Positions 1 through 5,347 of a stretch of 5,347 nucleotides of DNA are shown piece after piece (the stretch's first letter is position 1; the number at the start of each line of letters is the position of its first letter). The DNA lies in contig USMH01000084.1 in assembly GCA_900555745.1 (NCBI GenBank), forward strand, positions 1 through 5,347, read 5' to 3'. The stretch comes from an uncultured Collinsella sp. (GTDB taxonomy: Bacteria > Actinomycetota > Coriobacteriia > Coriobacteriales > Coriobacteriaceae). Made by a program: the position numbers and the translations under genes. The notes under the pieces are model-generated. The model was not told the origin of the DNA. It did no database searches and saw only the letters and a list, made by a program, of their open reading frames with translations.

Positions 1-18
1 GATTGGTTTGACGTATGA
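1..18 (+). CDS. Possible 3' end of an upstream gene (partial)
   Basis: Frame 1 reads Asp-Trp-Phe-Asp-Val and then TGA at 16-18. This stop overlaps the proB ATG at 15-17 as ATGA, the usual arrangement for translationally coupled genes. proB also has no convincing Shine-Dalgarno in the 14 bases before it, which fits coupling to an upstream gene. In many bacteria an obg-family GTPase gene precedes proB, but five residues cannot identify the product. Frame 2 is also open into the window and stops at 29-31, so the upstream gene could end there instead. Confidence 0.35.
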   Translation, partial: DWFDV

Positions 19-1142
19 CGACTTCTTATAAAACGATGGTGGTAAAGATCGGTTCGTCCACGGTGGTGGGCGCCGATGGCAAGGTCAACCGCGCCTTTAT
101 CGGCGGACTTGCCGATCAAGCCGCAGCGCTGCGCAAGCTCGGCTGGCGTCTGGTCGTGGTGAGCTCGGGCGCTATCGCCTGTGGCTATCCCGTGTTGGGC
201 TTCGACCGCAAGCCGGTCGGCGACCTTCCGAGCCTGCAGGCCTGCGCCTCGGCTGGTCAGTGCATCATCTCGTCGGCCTACGACGAGGAGTTCCATGCGC
301 GCGACCTGCTCACCTCGCTCGTGCTGCTCACGCGTCACGACACGGCGCGTCGCACGTCCTACCTGCACGCGCGCGACGCCCTGCTGCGTCTGGTGGAGCT
401 GGGCGTGGTGCCGGTCGTCAACGAGAACGACACCGTTACCGTCGACGAGATCAAGTTTGGCGACAACGACACGCTGGCGGCGCTCGTGAGCTGCCTGGTT
501 TCCGCCGACCTGTGCGTGACGCTGTCCGACATCGACGGCCTCTACACCGCCAATCCGCACGAGGATCCGACGGCCGAGTTTGTCCCGGTCGTGCATAAGA
601 TCGATGCCAAGATCATTGCCTCGGCGGGTGATTCTTCGACCTCGGTGGGTACGGGCGGCATGATCACCAAGATTCGCGCGAGCCGCATCCTGATGACGGC
701 GGGCATTCAGAGCGTGATTTGCTCGGGCGAGGAGCCCGATGCCCTCGTGCGTCTCGCCCGCGGCGAGAGCGTGGGAACCCTGTTCGATCCGCCGGCGGAG
801 CGCCTGGACATCGCACCCCGCAAACTGTGGATCGCGCTGGGCGACAAGGCCCACGGCTCGGTGACGGTTGATGACGGTGCTGCGAAGGCGCTGGTCAGCC
901 GTGGCTCTTCCCTGCTTGCGGTGGGTATTCGCGAGGTCGATGGCCAGTTTGCCGAGGGCGATGTGCTCGATGTGTGCGATCCGAGCGGTATGGTCGTCGC
1001 CCGCGGTATCGCCGAGGCCGATTCGGACGTGCTGGAGCTTGCAGCCGGCCGCCGCCAGGACCAGATCGCCAGCAACCGCCTGCTCGCTAACCTGGCCGAG
1101 AAGCCGGCGATACACAGGGATAACTTGATCGTATTTGCATAA
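15..1142 (+). CDS. proB: Glutamate 5-kinase (ProB) with C-terminal PUA domain
   Basis: Cytoplasmic enzyme that phosphorylates L-glutamate with ATP to gamma-glutamyl phosphate, the first and usually feedback-controlled step of proline synthesis. The 375 residues match the usual full-length form (about 370). An amino-acid kinase domain covers roughly residues 6-255: VVKIGSS at 9-15 (phosphate-binding start), SSGAI at 50-54, VPVVNENDTV at 132-141, FGDND at 148-152, SDIDGLYTANP at 171-181 and VGTGGMITK at 211-219. A PUA domain follows at about 268-350, and the tail HRDNLIV (367-373) is typical of the family. The ATG at 15 is the first start after an in-frame TGA at 9-11. A second ATG at 36 would cut seven residues just before the kinase beta-strand and is less likely. 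There is no clear Shine-Dalgarno, so translation may be coupled to an upstream gene through the ATGA overlap. The gene ends directly against a hairpin terminator, so proA, 1.6 kb away, is probably transcribed separately. Confidence 0.97.
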   Translation: MTTSYKTMVVKIGSSTVVGADGKVNRAFIGGLADQAAALRKLGWRLVVVSSGAIACGYPVLGFDRKPVGDLPSLQACASAGQCIISSAYDEEFHARDLLTSLVLLTRHDTARRTSYLHARDALLRLVELGVVPVVNENDTVTVDEIKFGDNDTLAALVSCLVSADLCVTLSDIDGLYTANPHEDPTAEFVPVVHKIDAKIIASAGDSSTSVGTGGMITKIRASRILMTAGIQSVICSGEEPDALVRLARGESVGTLFDPPAERLDIAPRKLWIALGDKAHGSVTVDDGAAKALVSRGSSLLAVGIREVDGQFAEGDVLDVCDPSGMVVARGIAEADSDVLELAAGRRQDQIASNRLLANLAEKPAIHRDNLIVFA

Positions 1143-1186
1143 AGAAAGACAGCGCTGCGGATCGTTTCCTGCAGCGCTGTCTTTCT
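1143..1186. terminator. Perfect 16-bp hairpin terminator after proB, probably bidirectional
   Basis: The arms 1143-1158 (AGAAAGACAGCGCTGC) and 1171-1186 are exact reverse complements, with a 12-base loop at 1159-1170. The T-rich right arm (CTTTCT) acts as a weak U-tract for + strand transcripts, and the A-rich left arm does the same for transcripts from the opposite side. The stem starts on the base after the proB stop codon. It lies between two convergent genes, so it could end both transcripts. No long run of T follows the stem, so termination strength is uncertain. Confidence 0.8.
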
Positions 1187-1187
1187 C

Positions 1188-1240
1188 GTGCCGGCACTTG
1201 GGGACGTTCCTTATGTGCCGGCACTTTGGGACACTCCTTA
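1188..1240. repeat. Two tandem copies of a 26-bp repeat headed by the palindrome GTGCCGGCAC
   Basis: Copy 1 is 1188-1213 and copy 2 is 1215-1240, a period of 27 bases. They agree at 23 of 26 positions. The differences are a G/T change at repeat position 13 and GT versus AC at positions 19-20. Each copy begins with the perfect 10-bp palindrome GTGCCGGCAC, followed by TT(G/T)GGGAC, then TCCTTA. The two palindromes can each fold or pair with each other. The block fills the space between the proB terminator and the hydrolase stop codon (1242-1244). It resembles the short palindromic intergenic repeats (REP-like) seen in many copies in some bacterial genomes. That resemblance is inferred here, since only this pair is visible. 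Confidence 0.75.
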
Positions 1241-1241
1241 G

Positions 1242-2660
1242 CTAGAAGATCCGGCGCAGGTCTCCGCGGTTGAGCGCTTCGTCGAAGAGGTGCTTGAACA
1301 CCGCGCTGCCGTGCAGGCCGTCGTGCTCGAACTCGTTGGTCACCCAGGCATGCGAGTTGCCCACGCGGCTGAGCGTATCGAGTTGCATGCCCGAATCGAC
1401 GTACATATCGTCGAAATACACCGCGGCCTGGAGTGGCACCTCGTTGCAGGCTAGGCGCTGCGGGTCGTAGATCTTGTCCCAGCTGGTGTCTTCCATCAGC
1501 AGGTCCATGGCGGGCTTAAACGGCATAAGCTCGGGCATCTGCTCAAACATCCACGGGAACATGGCCTCGCCGGTAAACATGAGCGGGCGCGCGAGTGTGT
1601 CGAACTCGGCACGATGGGCCTTCTCCTCTGCTGCGGCCCAGCGAATGGGCATGGTGTCGCCGTCGGCGTAGATAAACTCCTGCAGCGTCCAGTACAGCGG
1701 GTTTGTACGCGTGTTGGTGCGCTCGAAGGCGCGCATCAAAAAGCTGTCGGATACCGAGGAGCCGCAGCTAAGCGTACCGTCGCCAGTAACAAACGCGTGA
1801 TCGATAATCCAATGCATGCGCTCAAAGCTCGGCTTCATGCCAAAGTCGCTGCCCATGAGCTGTAGGCGCTCGACCGTCATCGGCGAGCCGTCGGGCAGCA
1901 CGGGCTTCTGGGCCTCGAGCGCATCGGCCAGGGCTGCCACGCGGTCGACGTCAGCGGGGTAGCGGTCATAATACTGCTGCGTCTTGGCGGCCATGCGCGG
2001 GAAGGTGTGCGCGTAGACCTCGCTTGCGCTCGCCGGCACGTGGGGGATGCCGCCGCAGGTAAAGCTTGCCGCTATGCCCTCGGGGAAGAGCGACAGATAG
2101 CTCAACGTCAAAAAGCCGCCGTAGCTCTGCCCGAGTGTGACCCAGGGCTTGCCGCCAAAGCCCACCAGGCGCAGGTACTCAAAATCGCGCACGATGGAGC
2201 TGGCGAGGTGGCGCTTGAGGAAGTCAGCCTGCGAGCGTGCGGCATCGGAGCCGGCCGCCGTCGCGCGCTCGCCCAGTGCGGCAATCGTACGCCCGTCTAC
2301 ACAGCTGCTGCGCCCGGTACCGCGCTGGTCGGGCAGGACGACGCGGAAGTGCTTGACGGCCTCCTCGATCCAGCCGTCGCTTATGGGCGACAGCGGACGC
2401 GGGCTCTCGCCGCCGGGGCCGCCCTGCAAAAACAGGAGCAGCGGCAGATCGTCGTTGATGCGGTCGGGCGCGCAAACCACGCGGTAGAAGAGCTTGATGC
2501 TCTCGGGCGCGCCGGCGATTGGTGCCGGCATAGCGCCGCGGCGCATGGTGCTGCCGACGGCCAGGAGCATCGGCTCCAGGCCGCGCCAGTCAAGGGGGAC
2601 GTCGATGCTGTGGTCCTCGACGTAAAGGCCGGGGACGTGGTACGAAGTGATGAGGGCCAT
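1242..2660 (-). CDS. Alpha/beta hydrolase, prolyl aminopeptidase-like (peptidase family S33)
   Basis: Probably a cytoplasmic serine peptidase that removes N-terminal residues, typically proline, from short peptides. Substrate preference cannot be read from sequence. From the ATG at 2660 the protein has 472 residues. Family hallmarks appear in order: QGGPGG at 79-84 (oxyanion-hole loop), DQRGTGRS at 111-118, and the nucleophile elbow GQSYGG at 177-182 with Ser179. A cap-like insert spans about 200-355. Acid candidates lie in YFDDMYVD (415-422), and the histidine is most likely His446 in EFEHDGLH, with His436 as an alternative. No signal peptide or membrane segment is seen. The reading frame is open to an ATG at 2741 (27 more residues). 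The 2660 start is preferred because GGAAG lies 6 bases upstream, the added residues do not look like part of the fold, and a TAGAAT -10 candidate lies inside the extension. The gene is convergent with proB and divergent from proA, separating the two proline genes. Other possibilities are a tripeptidyl aminopeptidase or another S33-like hydrolase. Confidence 0.9.
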   Translation of the reverse strand: MALITSYHVPGLYVEDHSIDVPLDWRGLEPMLLAVGSTMRRGAMPAPIAGAPESIKLFYRVVCAPDRINDDLPLLLFLQGGPGGESPRPLSPISDGWIEEAVKHFRVVLPDQRGTGRSSCVDGRTIAALGERATAAGSDAARSQADFLKRHLASSIVRDFEYLRLVGFGGKPWVTLGQSYGGFLTLSYLSLFPEGIAASFTCGGIPHVPASASEVYAHTFPRMAAKTQQYYDRYPADVDRVAALADALEAQKPVLPDGSPMTVERLQLMGSDFGMKPSFERMHWIIDHAFVTGDGTLSCGSSVSDSFLMRAFERTNTRTNPLYWTLQEFIYADGDTMPIRWAAAEEKAHRAEFDTLARPLMFTGEAMFPWMFEQMPELMPFKPAMDLLMEDTSWDKIYDPQRLACNEVPLQAAVYFDDMYVDSGMQLDTLSRVGNSHAWVTNEFEHDGLHGSAVFKHLFDEALNRGDLRRIF

Positions 2661-2666
2661 GTGAGT

Positions 2667-2671
2667 CTTCC
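2667..2671 (-). promoter_or_regulatory. Shine-Dalgarno GGAAG fixing the hydrolase start
   Basis: On the - strand GGAAG is followed by a 6-base spacer and then the ATG at 2660. The longer in-frame start at 2741 would have to initiate on the other side of a likely -10 element. This site is therefore the main reason to call the shorter protein. Confidence 0.65.
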
Positions 2672-2698
2672 GTTCGTTGCGGTGTTTCGGGTTGACCA

Positions 2699-2729
2699 AT
2701 TCTACCGCCGCGGGCGAGGCCATGCGCAA
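2699..2729 (-). promoter_or_regulatory. Candidate sigma70-type promoter of the hydrolase gene
   Basis: On the - strand TAGAAT (2704-2699) matches TATAAT at five of six positions. TTGCGC (2729-2724) is a weak -35 candidate at a rather long 19-base spacing. Transcription would begin near 2692, giving a leader of about 30 bases before the ATG at 2660. The prediction rests on motif matching only. Confidence 0.35.
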
Positions 2730-2735
2730 ATCGGC

Positions 2736-2760
2736 TACCATGGTTGCAAACTTCTAGGAG
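2736..2760 (+). promoter_or_regulatory. Candidate -10 element and ribosome binding site for proA
   Basis: TACCAT at 2736-2741 matches TATAAT at four of six positions and overlaps the 8-bp palindrome ACCATGGT (2737-2744). No good -35 is seen at the proper distance; TTGACC at 2692-2697 is too far away. AGGAG at 2756-2760 is the best Shine-Dalgarno, but it lies 12 bases from the ATG. The nearer AAGGG at 2762-2766 has a 6-base spacer and may be what is used. A separate proA promoter is expected because proB has its own terminator and the gene between is on the other strand. Confidence 0.3.
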
Positions 2761-2772
2761 AAAGGGCCGCCC

Positions 2773-4059
2773 ATGTCGGTCGATATAGCCACGTATGTCC
2801 ACGATCTTGCCGTTGCCGCCAAGGCAGCGTCGGCCTCGCTTGCCACGGCGAGCGATGAGCAGCGCCAGGAGGCCGTGCGCGCCATGGCCGCAGCACTGCG
2901 CAACGGTGTCGACTCCATCGTCGCCGCCAACGAGCTCGATATGTCCGCCGCGCGCGATGCGGGCACTTCGGCCGGTCTGCTCGACCGTCTGCTGCTGACG
3001 CCTGAGCGCGTCGAGAGCATGGCCGCCGGTTTGGAGAAGCTCGCCGAGCTGCCCGATCCCGTCGGCCGCGTGCTCGACCACCGCGTGCTTGCGAGCGGTG
3101 TGGACCTGACCCGCGTGAGCGTGCCGTTGGGCCTGGTCGCCATGGTCTACGAGGCGCGCCCCAACGTGACGGCCGACGCCGCAGGCATCTGCATCCGTAC
3201 CGGCAACGCCTGCATTCTACGCGGCGGCTCGCTGGCCTATCACTCGTGTGCCATGATCGCCGAGCTGCTGGCCGATGCGCTCGAGGCCAAGGGCTTCCCG
3301 CGCGAGGCCGTGTCGATGATCGAGTCCACCGACCGCGAGGCCACCGGCGAGCTCATGAAGCTCCGCGGTATTGTCGACGTACTCATTCCGCGCGGAGGTG
3401 CAGGCCTGATCCAGCGCTGCGTGCGCGAGTCGCTTGTGCCGGTGATCGAGACGGGCACGGGCAACTGCCACATCTACGTGCATGAATCCGCCGACTTTGA
3501 TAAGGCGCTCAACATTATCGTTAATGCCAAGACCCAGCGCGTAGGCGTGTGCAATGCCGCCGAGTCGCTGCTGGTCGACCGTGCTGTGGCCGATGCGTTT
3601 TTGCCTGCGGTCGTGACCGTGCTGCATGACCACGGCGTGCTCATTCACGGCGACGAGGCAACCTGCGCCGCATGCGCCGATGCCGGGCTTGCGGAGGGCG
3701 ATGACTACGTCGCCGCGACTGAGGAGGACTGGGGTCGCGAGTACCTGGCGCTCGAGATGAGCGTGAAGGTCGTGGCAAACGAGGACGAGGCCATCGCACA
3801 CATCAACCGCTACGGCACGATGCACTCCGAGGCCATCGTTGCCGAGGATACGGATGCTTGCGAGCGCTTCCTTGATGCTGTCGATGCCTCGGCCGTGTAC
3901 TCCAACGCCAGCACTCGCTTCACTGACGGCGGCGAGTTTGGCCTGGGTGCCGAGATCGGCATCTCGACCCAAAAACTCCACGCCCGTGGCCCCTTTGCCG
4001 CCGAGGCCCTCACCACCTACAAATACAAGCTCCGCGGCACCGGCCAGGTCCGTCCCTAA
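2773..4059 (+). CDS. proA: Gamma-glutamyl phosphate reductase / glutamate-5-semialdehyde dehydrogenase (ProA)
   Basis: Cytoplasmic NADPH-dependent enzyme of the aldehyde dehydrogenase superfamily. It reduces gamma-glutamyl phosphate made by ProB to glutamate-5-semialdehyde, which cyclises to the substrate of ProC. The 428 residues fit the usual length of about 415-430. Visible signatures: YEARPNVTADA at 126-136, ILRGGSLAYHS at 148-158 (cofactor region), ETGTGNCHIYVH at 226-237, TQRVGVCNAAESLLV at 254-268 with the catalytic Cys260, and the C-terminal block TRFTDGGEFGLGAEIGISTQ at 381-400 followed by KLHARGP. The ATG at 2773 is the first good start. AGGAG lies 12 bases upstream and AAGGG 6 bases upstream. 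The gene stands alone on its strand and ends 14 bases before a strong hairpin. ProB product is labile and is thought to be passed to ProA in a complex, so separate transcription of the two genes is notable. No missing key residue was seen. Confidence 0.97.
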   Translation: MSVDIATYVHDLAVAAKAASASLATASDEQRQEAVRAMAAALRNGVDSIVAANELDMSAARDAGTSAGLLDRLLLTPERVESMAAGLEKLAELPDPVGRVLDHRVLASGVDLTRVSVPLGLVAMVYEARPNVTADAAGICIRTGNACILRGGSLAYHSCAMIAELLADALEAKGFPREAVSMIESTDREATGELMKLRGIVDVLIPRGGAGLIQRCVRESLVPVIETGTGNCHIYVHESADFDKALNIIVNAKTQRVGVCNAAESLLVDRAVADAFLPAVVTVLHDHGVLIHGDEATCAACADAGLAEGDDYVAATEEDWGREYLALEMSVKVVANEDEAIAHINRYGTMHSEAIVAEDTDACERFLDAVDASAVYSNASTRFTDGGEFGLGAEIGISTQKLHARGPFAAEALTTYKYKLRGTGQVRP

Positions 4060-4073
4060 CGCCCGCGCAAACA

Positions 4074-4114
4074 AAAACCACCACAAAGGTGCCTGTCCCC
4101 TTTGTGGTGGTTTT
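4074..4114. terminator. Bidirectional hairpin terminator between proA and the HD gene (repeat copy 1)
   Basis: The arms 4074-4089 (AAAACCACCACAAAGG) and 4099-4114 pair perfectly over 16 bp around the 9-base loop TGCCTGTCC. A-tract and T-tract form the base of the stem, so U-runs follow the GC-containing part on both strands. It starts 14 bases after the proA stop and 15 bases beyond the stop of the convergent HD gene, and can serve both. An almost identical copy lies at 4784-4824. Confidence 0.88.
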
Positions 4115-4129
4115 AGGTGGCGTTGACGG

Positions 4130-4729
4130 TTAGGCCTGGAAGGTATCTCGGTCGGGGGCGAAGGACTGCATGGCCGCGATGGTGCGGTCAAAGAGCTCGG
4201 GGAGCTCCCAGCCCAACATCTCGGCGCCCTGCGAAATCACGTCGCGCGAGCAGCCGGCGGCAAAGCGTTTGTCCTTGAACTTCTTCTTGAGCGACTTGGT
4301 CGTAAAGTCCATAACGCTCTTGCTCGGGCGCATGATGACGGCAGCGCCGATCAGGCCGGTGAGCTCATCGCAGGCAAACAGGATCTTTTCCATCTGCAGC
4401 TCGGGCTTGGGTAGTGAGGTGTTGAAGTCCGACGTGTGCGTCTGGATGGCGCGAATGAGCTCGGGAGACGCACCTTCGCCCTCAAGAATCTCGGCAGCAT
4501 AGATGGTGTGGTTAATGGGGTCGTCCTCATGCTCCTCCCAATCCAGGTCGTGCAGCAGACCGACGATGCCCCAAAACTCCTCGTTCTCGGGGTCGAACTC
4601 GCGCGCAAAGTAGCGCATAGTGCCCTCGACCGTCTCGCCATGGGTGATATGGAACGGGTCCTTGTTGTGCTCATTGAGCAGTTCGAACGCGCGGTCGCGG
4701 GTGATTCCGGCGGTAAGCGGCTCTGCCAT
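4130..4729 (-). CDS. HD-domain protein, probable metal-dependent phosphohydrolase of unknown substrate
   Basis: A 199-residue soluble protein with the HD superfamily metal-site pattern: His30 in ITHGETV, the His60-Asp61 doublet in GLLHDLDWEEHEDD, His67 and His74 as further candidates, His98 in IQTHTSD, and Asp121 in FACDELTGLI. HD proteins usually hydrolyse phosphomonoesters or phosphodiesters, often of nucleotides, but nothing here indicates the substrate. The C-terminal part (about 135-199) has a basic stretch, SLKKKFKDKRFAAG, and no recognised second domain. The ATG at 4729 is supported by AAGGAG on the - strand with a 6-base spacer. The gene is monocistronic by context: a hairpin terminator lies on each side. 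Its promoter must lie in the AT-richer gap 4730-4783, where I see only weak matches. It is convergent with proA and shows no link to proline metabolism. Confidence 0.85.
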   Translation of the reverse strand: MAEPLTAGITRDRAFELLNEHNKDPFHITHGETVEGTMRYFAREFDPENEEFWGIVGLLHDLDWEEHEDDPINHTIYAAEILEGEGASPELIRAIQTHTSDFNTSLPKPELQMEKILFACDELTGLIGAAVIMRPSKSVMDFTTKSLKKKFKDKRFAAGCSRDVISQGAEMLGWELPELFDRTIAAMQSFAPDRDTFQA

Positions 4730-4783
4730 AAGAGACTCCTTGTGCTCGTGGGTATCGATAAGAATGAATACTACTAGAACAAG
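4730..4783 (-). promoter_or_regulatory. HD gene leader with Shine-Dalgarno AAGGAG and presumed promoter
   Basis: On the - strand AAGGAG occupies 4741-4736, six bases before the ATG. The rest of this 54-base gap is richer in A and T than the surrounding genes. It must hold the promoter if the neighbouring hairpin terminates transcription. TAGTAT and TATCGA are possible -10 elements, but each matches the consensus poorly, so no exact promoter is claimed. Confidence 0.4.
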
Positions 4784-4824
4784 AAAACCACCACAAAGGT
4801 GCCTGTTCCCTTTGTGGTGGTTTT
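4784..4824. terminator. Hairpin terminator after the CarD-like gene (repeat copy 2)
   Basis: The arms 4784-4799 and 4809-4824 have the same 16-bp sequence as the copy at 4074-4114. The 9-base loop is TGCCTGTTC, so the only change in the 41-base unit is one C-to-T in the loop. On the - strand it starts 14 bases after the CarD-like gene stop, and TTTTCTTGTTCT provides the U-rich tail. It also sits directly upstream of the HD gene promoter region and should insulate that gene from read-through. Confidence 0.87.
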
Positions 4825-4837
4825 TGGCGCGGATGGG

Positions 4838-5323
4838 TTAGTTGAGGGCGGCTTGGGCTAGGCGGGCTTCGGCGGCCTCCTCGGTGACGCCAAGGGCCAC
4901 GGCGAACTCCTCGATGGAGCGGCGTTTGGCCTCCTTGAGGACGCGCATGTAGTAGGAGCTGGGTTTTTTATCAGCTTCCTCGGCCTGGCGAATGCGGTGC
5001 ATCATGGTCTTTGCCACGCGGACCGTCTCGGGCGCGCCCAGCTTGAGCTGCTGCTTAAAGTGTGTCTCCTCAAGCGAGCTGTTGCGCTCGGTAAAGGTGT
5101 CGCACTCCAGCTCGTCATAGTGGCTCAGCAGGTGCTCGGCATCTTGCTGAGAGATGGCGGCGTGCAGACGGTCGGCCTGCGCCACGGGGTACATGAGGAT
5201 CGTCTGCGCATGTCCCTGCTTGGTCTCGAGTAGCAGCATGGGCTGCGGTGTGTCGTCCCTAAAACCGACGACGGTGCAGACTCCCTGGCCCGGATGAATG
5301 ACGTGTTGACCGATTGAGAACAT
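4838..5323 (-). CDS. CarD/CdnL-family RNA polymerase-binding transcription factor (divergent)
   Basis: A 161-residue protein. The N-terminal part, about residues 1-55 (FSIGQHVIHPGQGVCTVVGF, then QTILMYPVAQADRLHAAI), matches the CarD_CdnL_TRCF fold, which in studied members binds the RNA polymerase beta subunit. The remainder is helical and charged, including RIRQAEEADKK (110-120) and VLKEAKRRSIEEFAVALGV (128-146). In Mycobacterium CarD a C-terminal tryptophan wedges into the promoter bubble. This protein has no tryptophan at all, and Phe77 in TFTER may take its place. The ATG at 5323 is chosen because the fold begins at once and GGAGGT lies just upstream, though the gap to the ATG is short (3-4 bases). 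The gene ends 14 bases before a hairpin terminator. Its promoter is mostly beyond the window edge. Family assignment is fairly secure; its role as a global or specific regulator is unknown. Confidence 0.85.
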   Translation of the reverse strand: MFSIGQHVIHPGQGVCTVVGFRDDTPQPMLLLETKQGHAQTILMYPVAQADRLHAAISQQDAEHLLSHYDELECDTFTERNSSLEETHFKQQLKLGAPETVRVAKTMMHRIRQAEEADKKPSSYYMRVLKEAKRRSIEEFAVALGVTEEAAEARLAQAALN

Positions 5324-5347
5324 GCTACCTCCAACTTATACGAATTT

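Noticed and set aside
2692..2697. TTGACC as a -35 element for proA
   Set aside because: It matches TTGACA at five of six positions, but no -10-like sequence lies 16-18 bases downstream; the nearest candidate, TACCAT, is 38 bases away.
2661..2741. N-terminal extension of the hydrolase to an ATG at 2741 (499 residues)
   Set aside because: The extra 27 residues do not resemble the family, a good Shine-Dalgarno precedes the ATG at 2660, and a likely -10 element lies inside the extension.
2737..2744. Palindrome ACCATGGT in the divergent intergenic region as a regulator operator
   Set aside because: Eight bases of palindrome occur easily by chance, the flanks do not extend the symmetry well, and no regulator gene is nearby.
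2007..2858. Long + strand open frame (283 codons) opposite the hydrolase gene
   Set aside because: It runs antisense to a gene with clear catalytic motifs, overlaps the proA start, and shows no recognisable domain. Long antisense frames are common in GC-rich DNA.
3839..4126. Small + strand frame ending in a Cys-Pro-Leu-Cys-Gly-Gly motif
   Set aside because: The zinc-ribbon-like motif comes from translating the repeated hairpin at 4074-4114, and the rest of the frame overlaps proA out of frame.
3217..4191. Long - strand open frame (324 codons) opposite proA
   Set aside because: It is antisense to the well-supported proA, reads through the hairpin terminator, and its translation has low complexity typical of a shadow frame.
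4620..4841. Small + strand frame running through the second hairpin
   Set aside because: It is antisense to the HD gene start, and its tail is only the translation of the repeat; no ribosome binding site supports it.

Overview
The window is GC-rich and gene-dense, with short intergenic gaps. It encodes proline biosynthesis enzymes, an S33-type peptidase, a CarD-like transcription factor and an HD-domain protein. The gene content, codon bias and GTGCC/GTCCC-containing intergenic repeats suggest a gut actinobacterium of the Coriobacteriia, most likely Collinsella or a relative. This assignment is inferred from general familiarity; no database search was run.

Layout from left to right: (1) the last few codons of a probable upstream gene overlap the proB start by ATGA; (2) proB (glutamate 5-kinase with a PUA domain) runs on the + strand and ends directly at a 16-bp perfect hairpin terminator; (3) two tandem 26-bp copies of a repeat headed by the palindrome GTGCCGGCAC follow; (4) an alpha/beta hydrolase of the prolyl aminopeptidase (S33) type lies on the - strand, convergent with proB; (5) a divergent intergenic region of about 110 bp leads to (6) proA (gamma-glutamyl phosphate reductase) on the + strand; (7) a hairpin with the stem CCACCACAAAGG lies between proA and (8) a convergent - strand HD-domain gene; (9) a second, almost identical hairpin follows; (10) a - strand CarD/CdnL-like gene reaches close to the right edge.

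ProB and ProA carry out the first two steps of proline synthesis (glutamate to glutamyl-5-phosphate to glutamate-5-semialdehyde). The final reductase, ProC, is not in the window. proB and proA are commonly adjacent and cotranscribed, but here an opposite-strand peptidase gene separates them. That peptidase may release N-terminal proline from peptides, so synthesis and salvage of one amino acid may sit together. The HD and CarD-like genes have no evident link to proline.

All five main genes look intact. I saw no CRISPR array, tRNA, rRNA, insertion sequence or prophage, and no clear new multi-gene system. The least ordinary material is the repeat/hairpin content and the split proB/proA arrangement.
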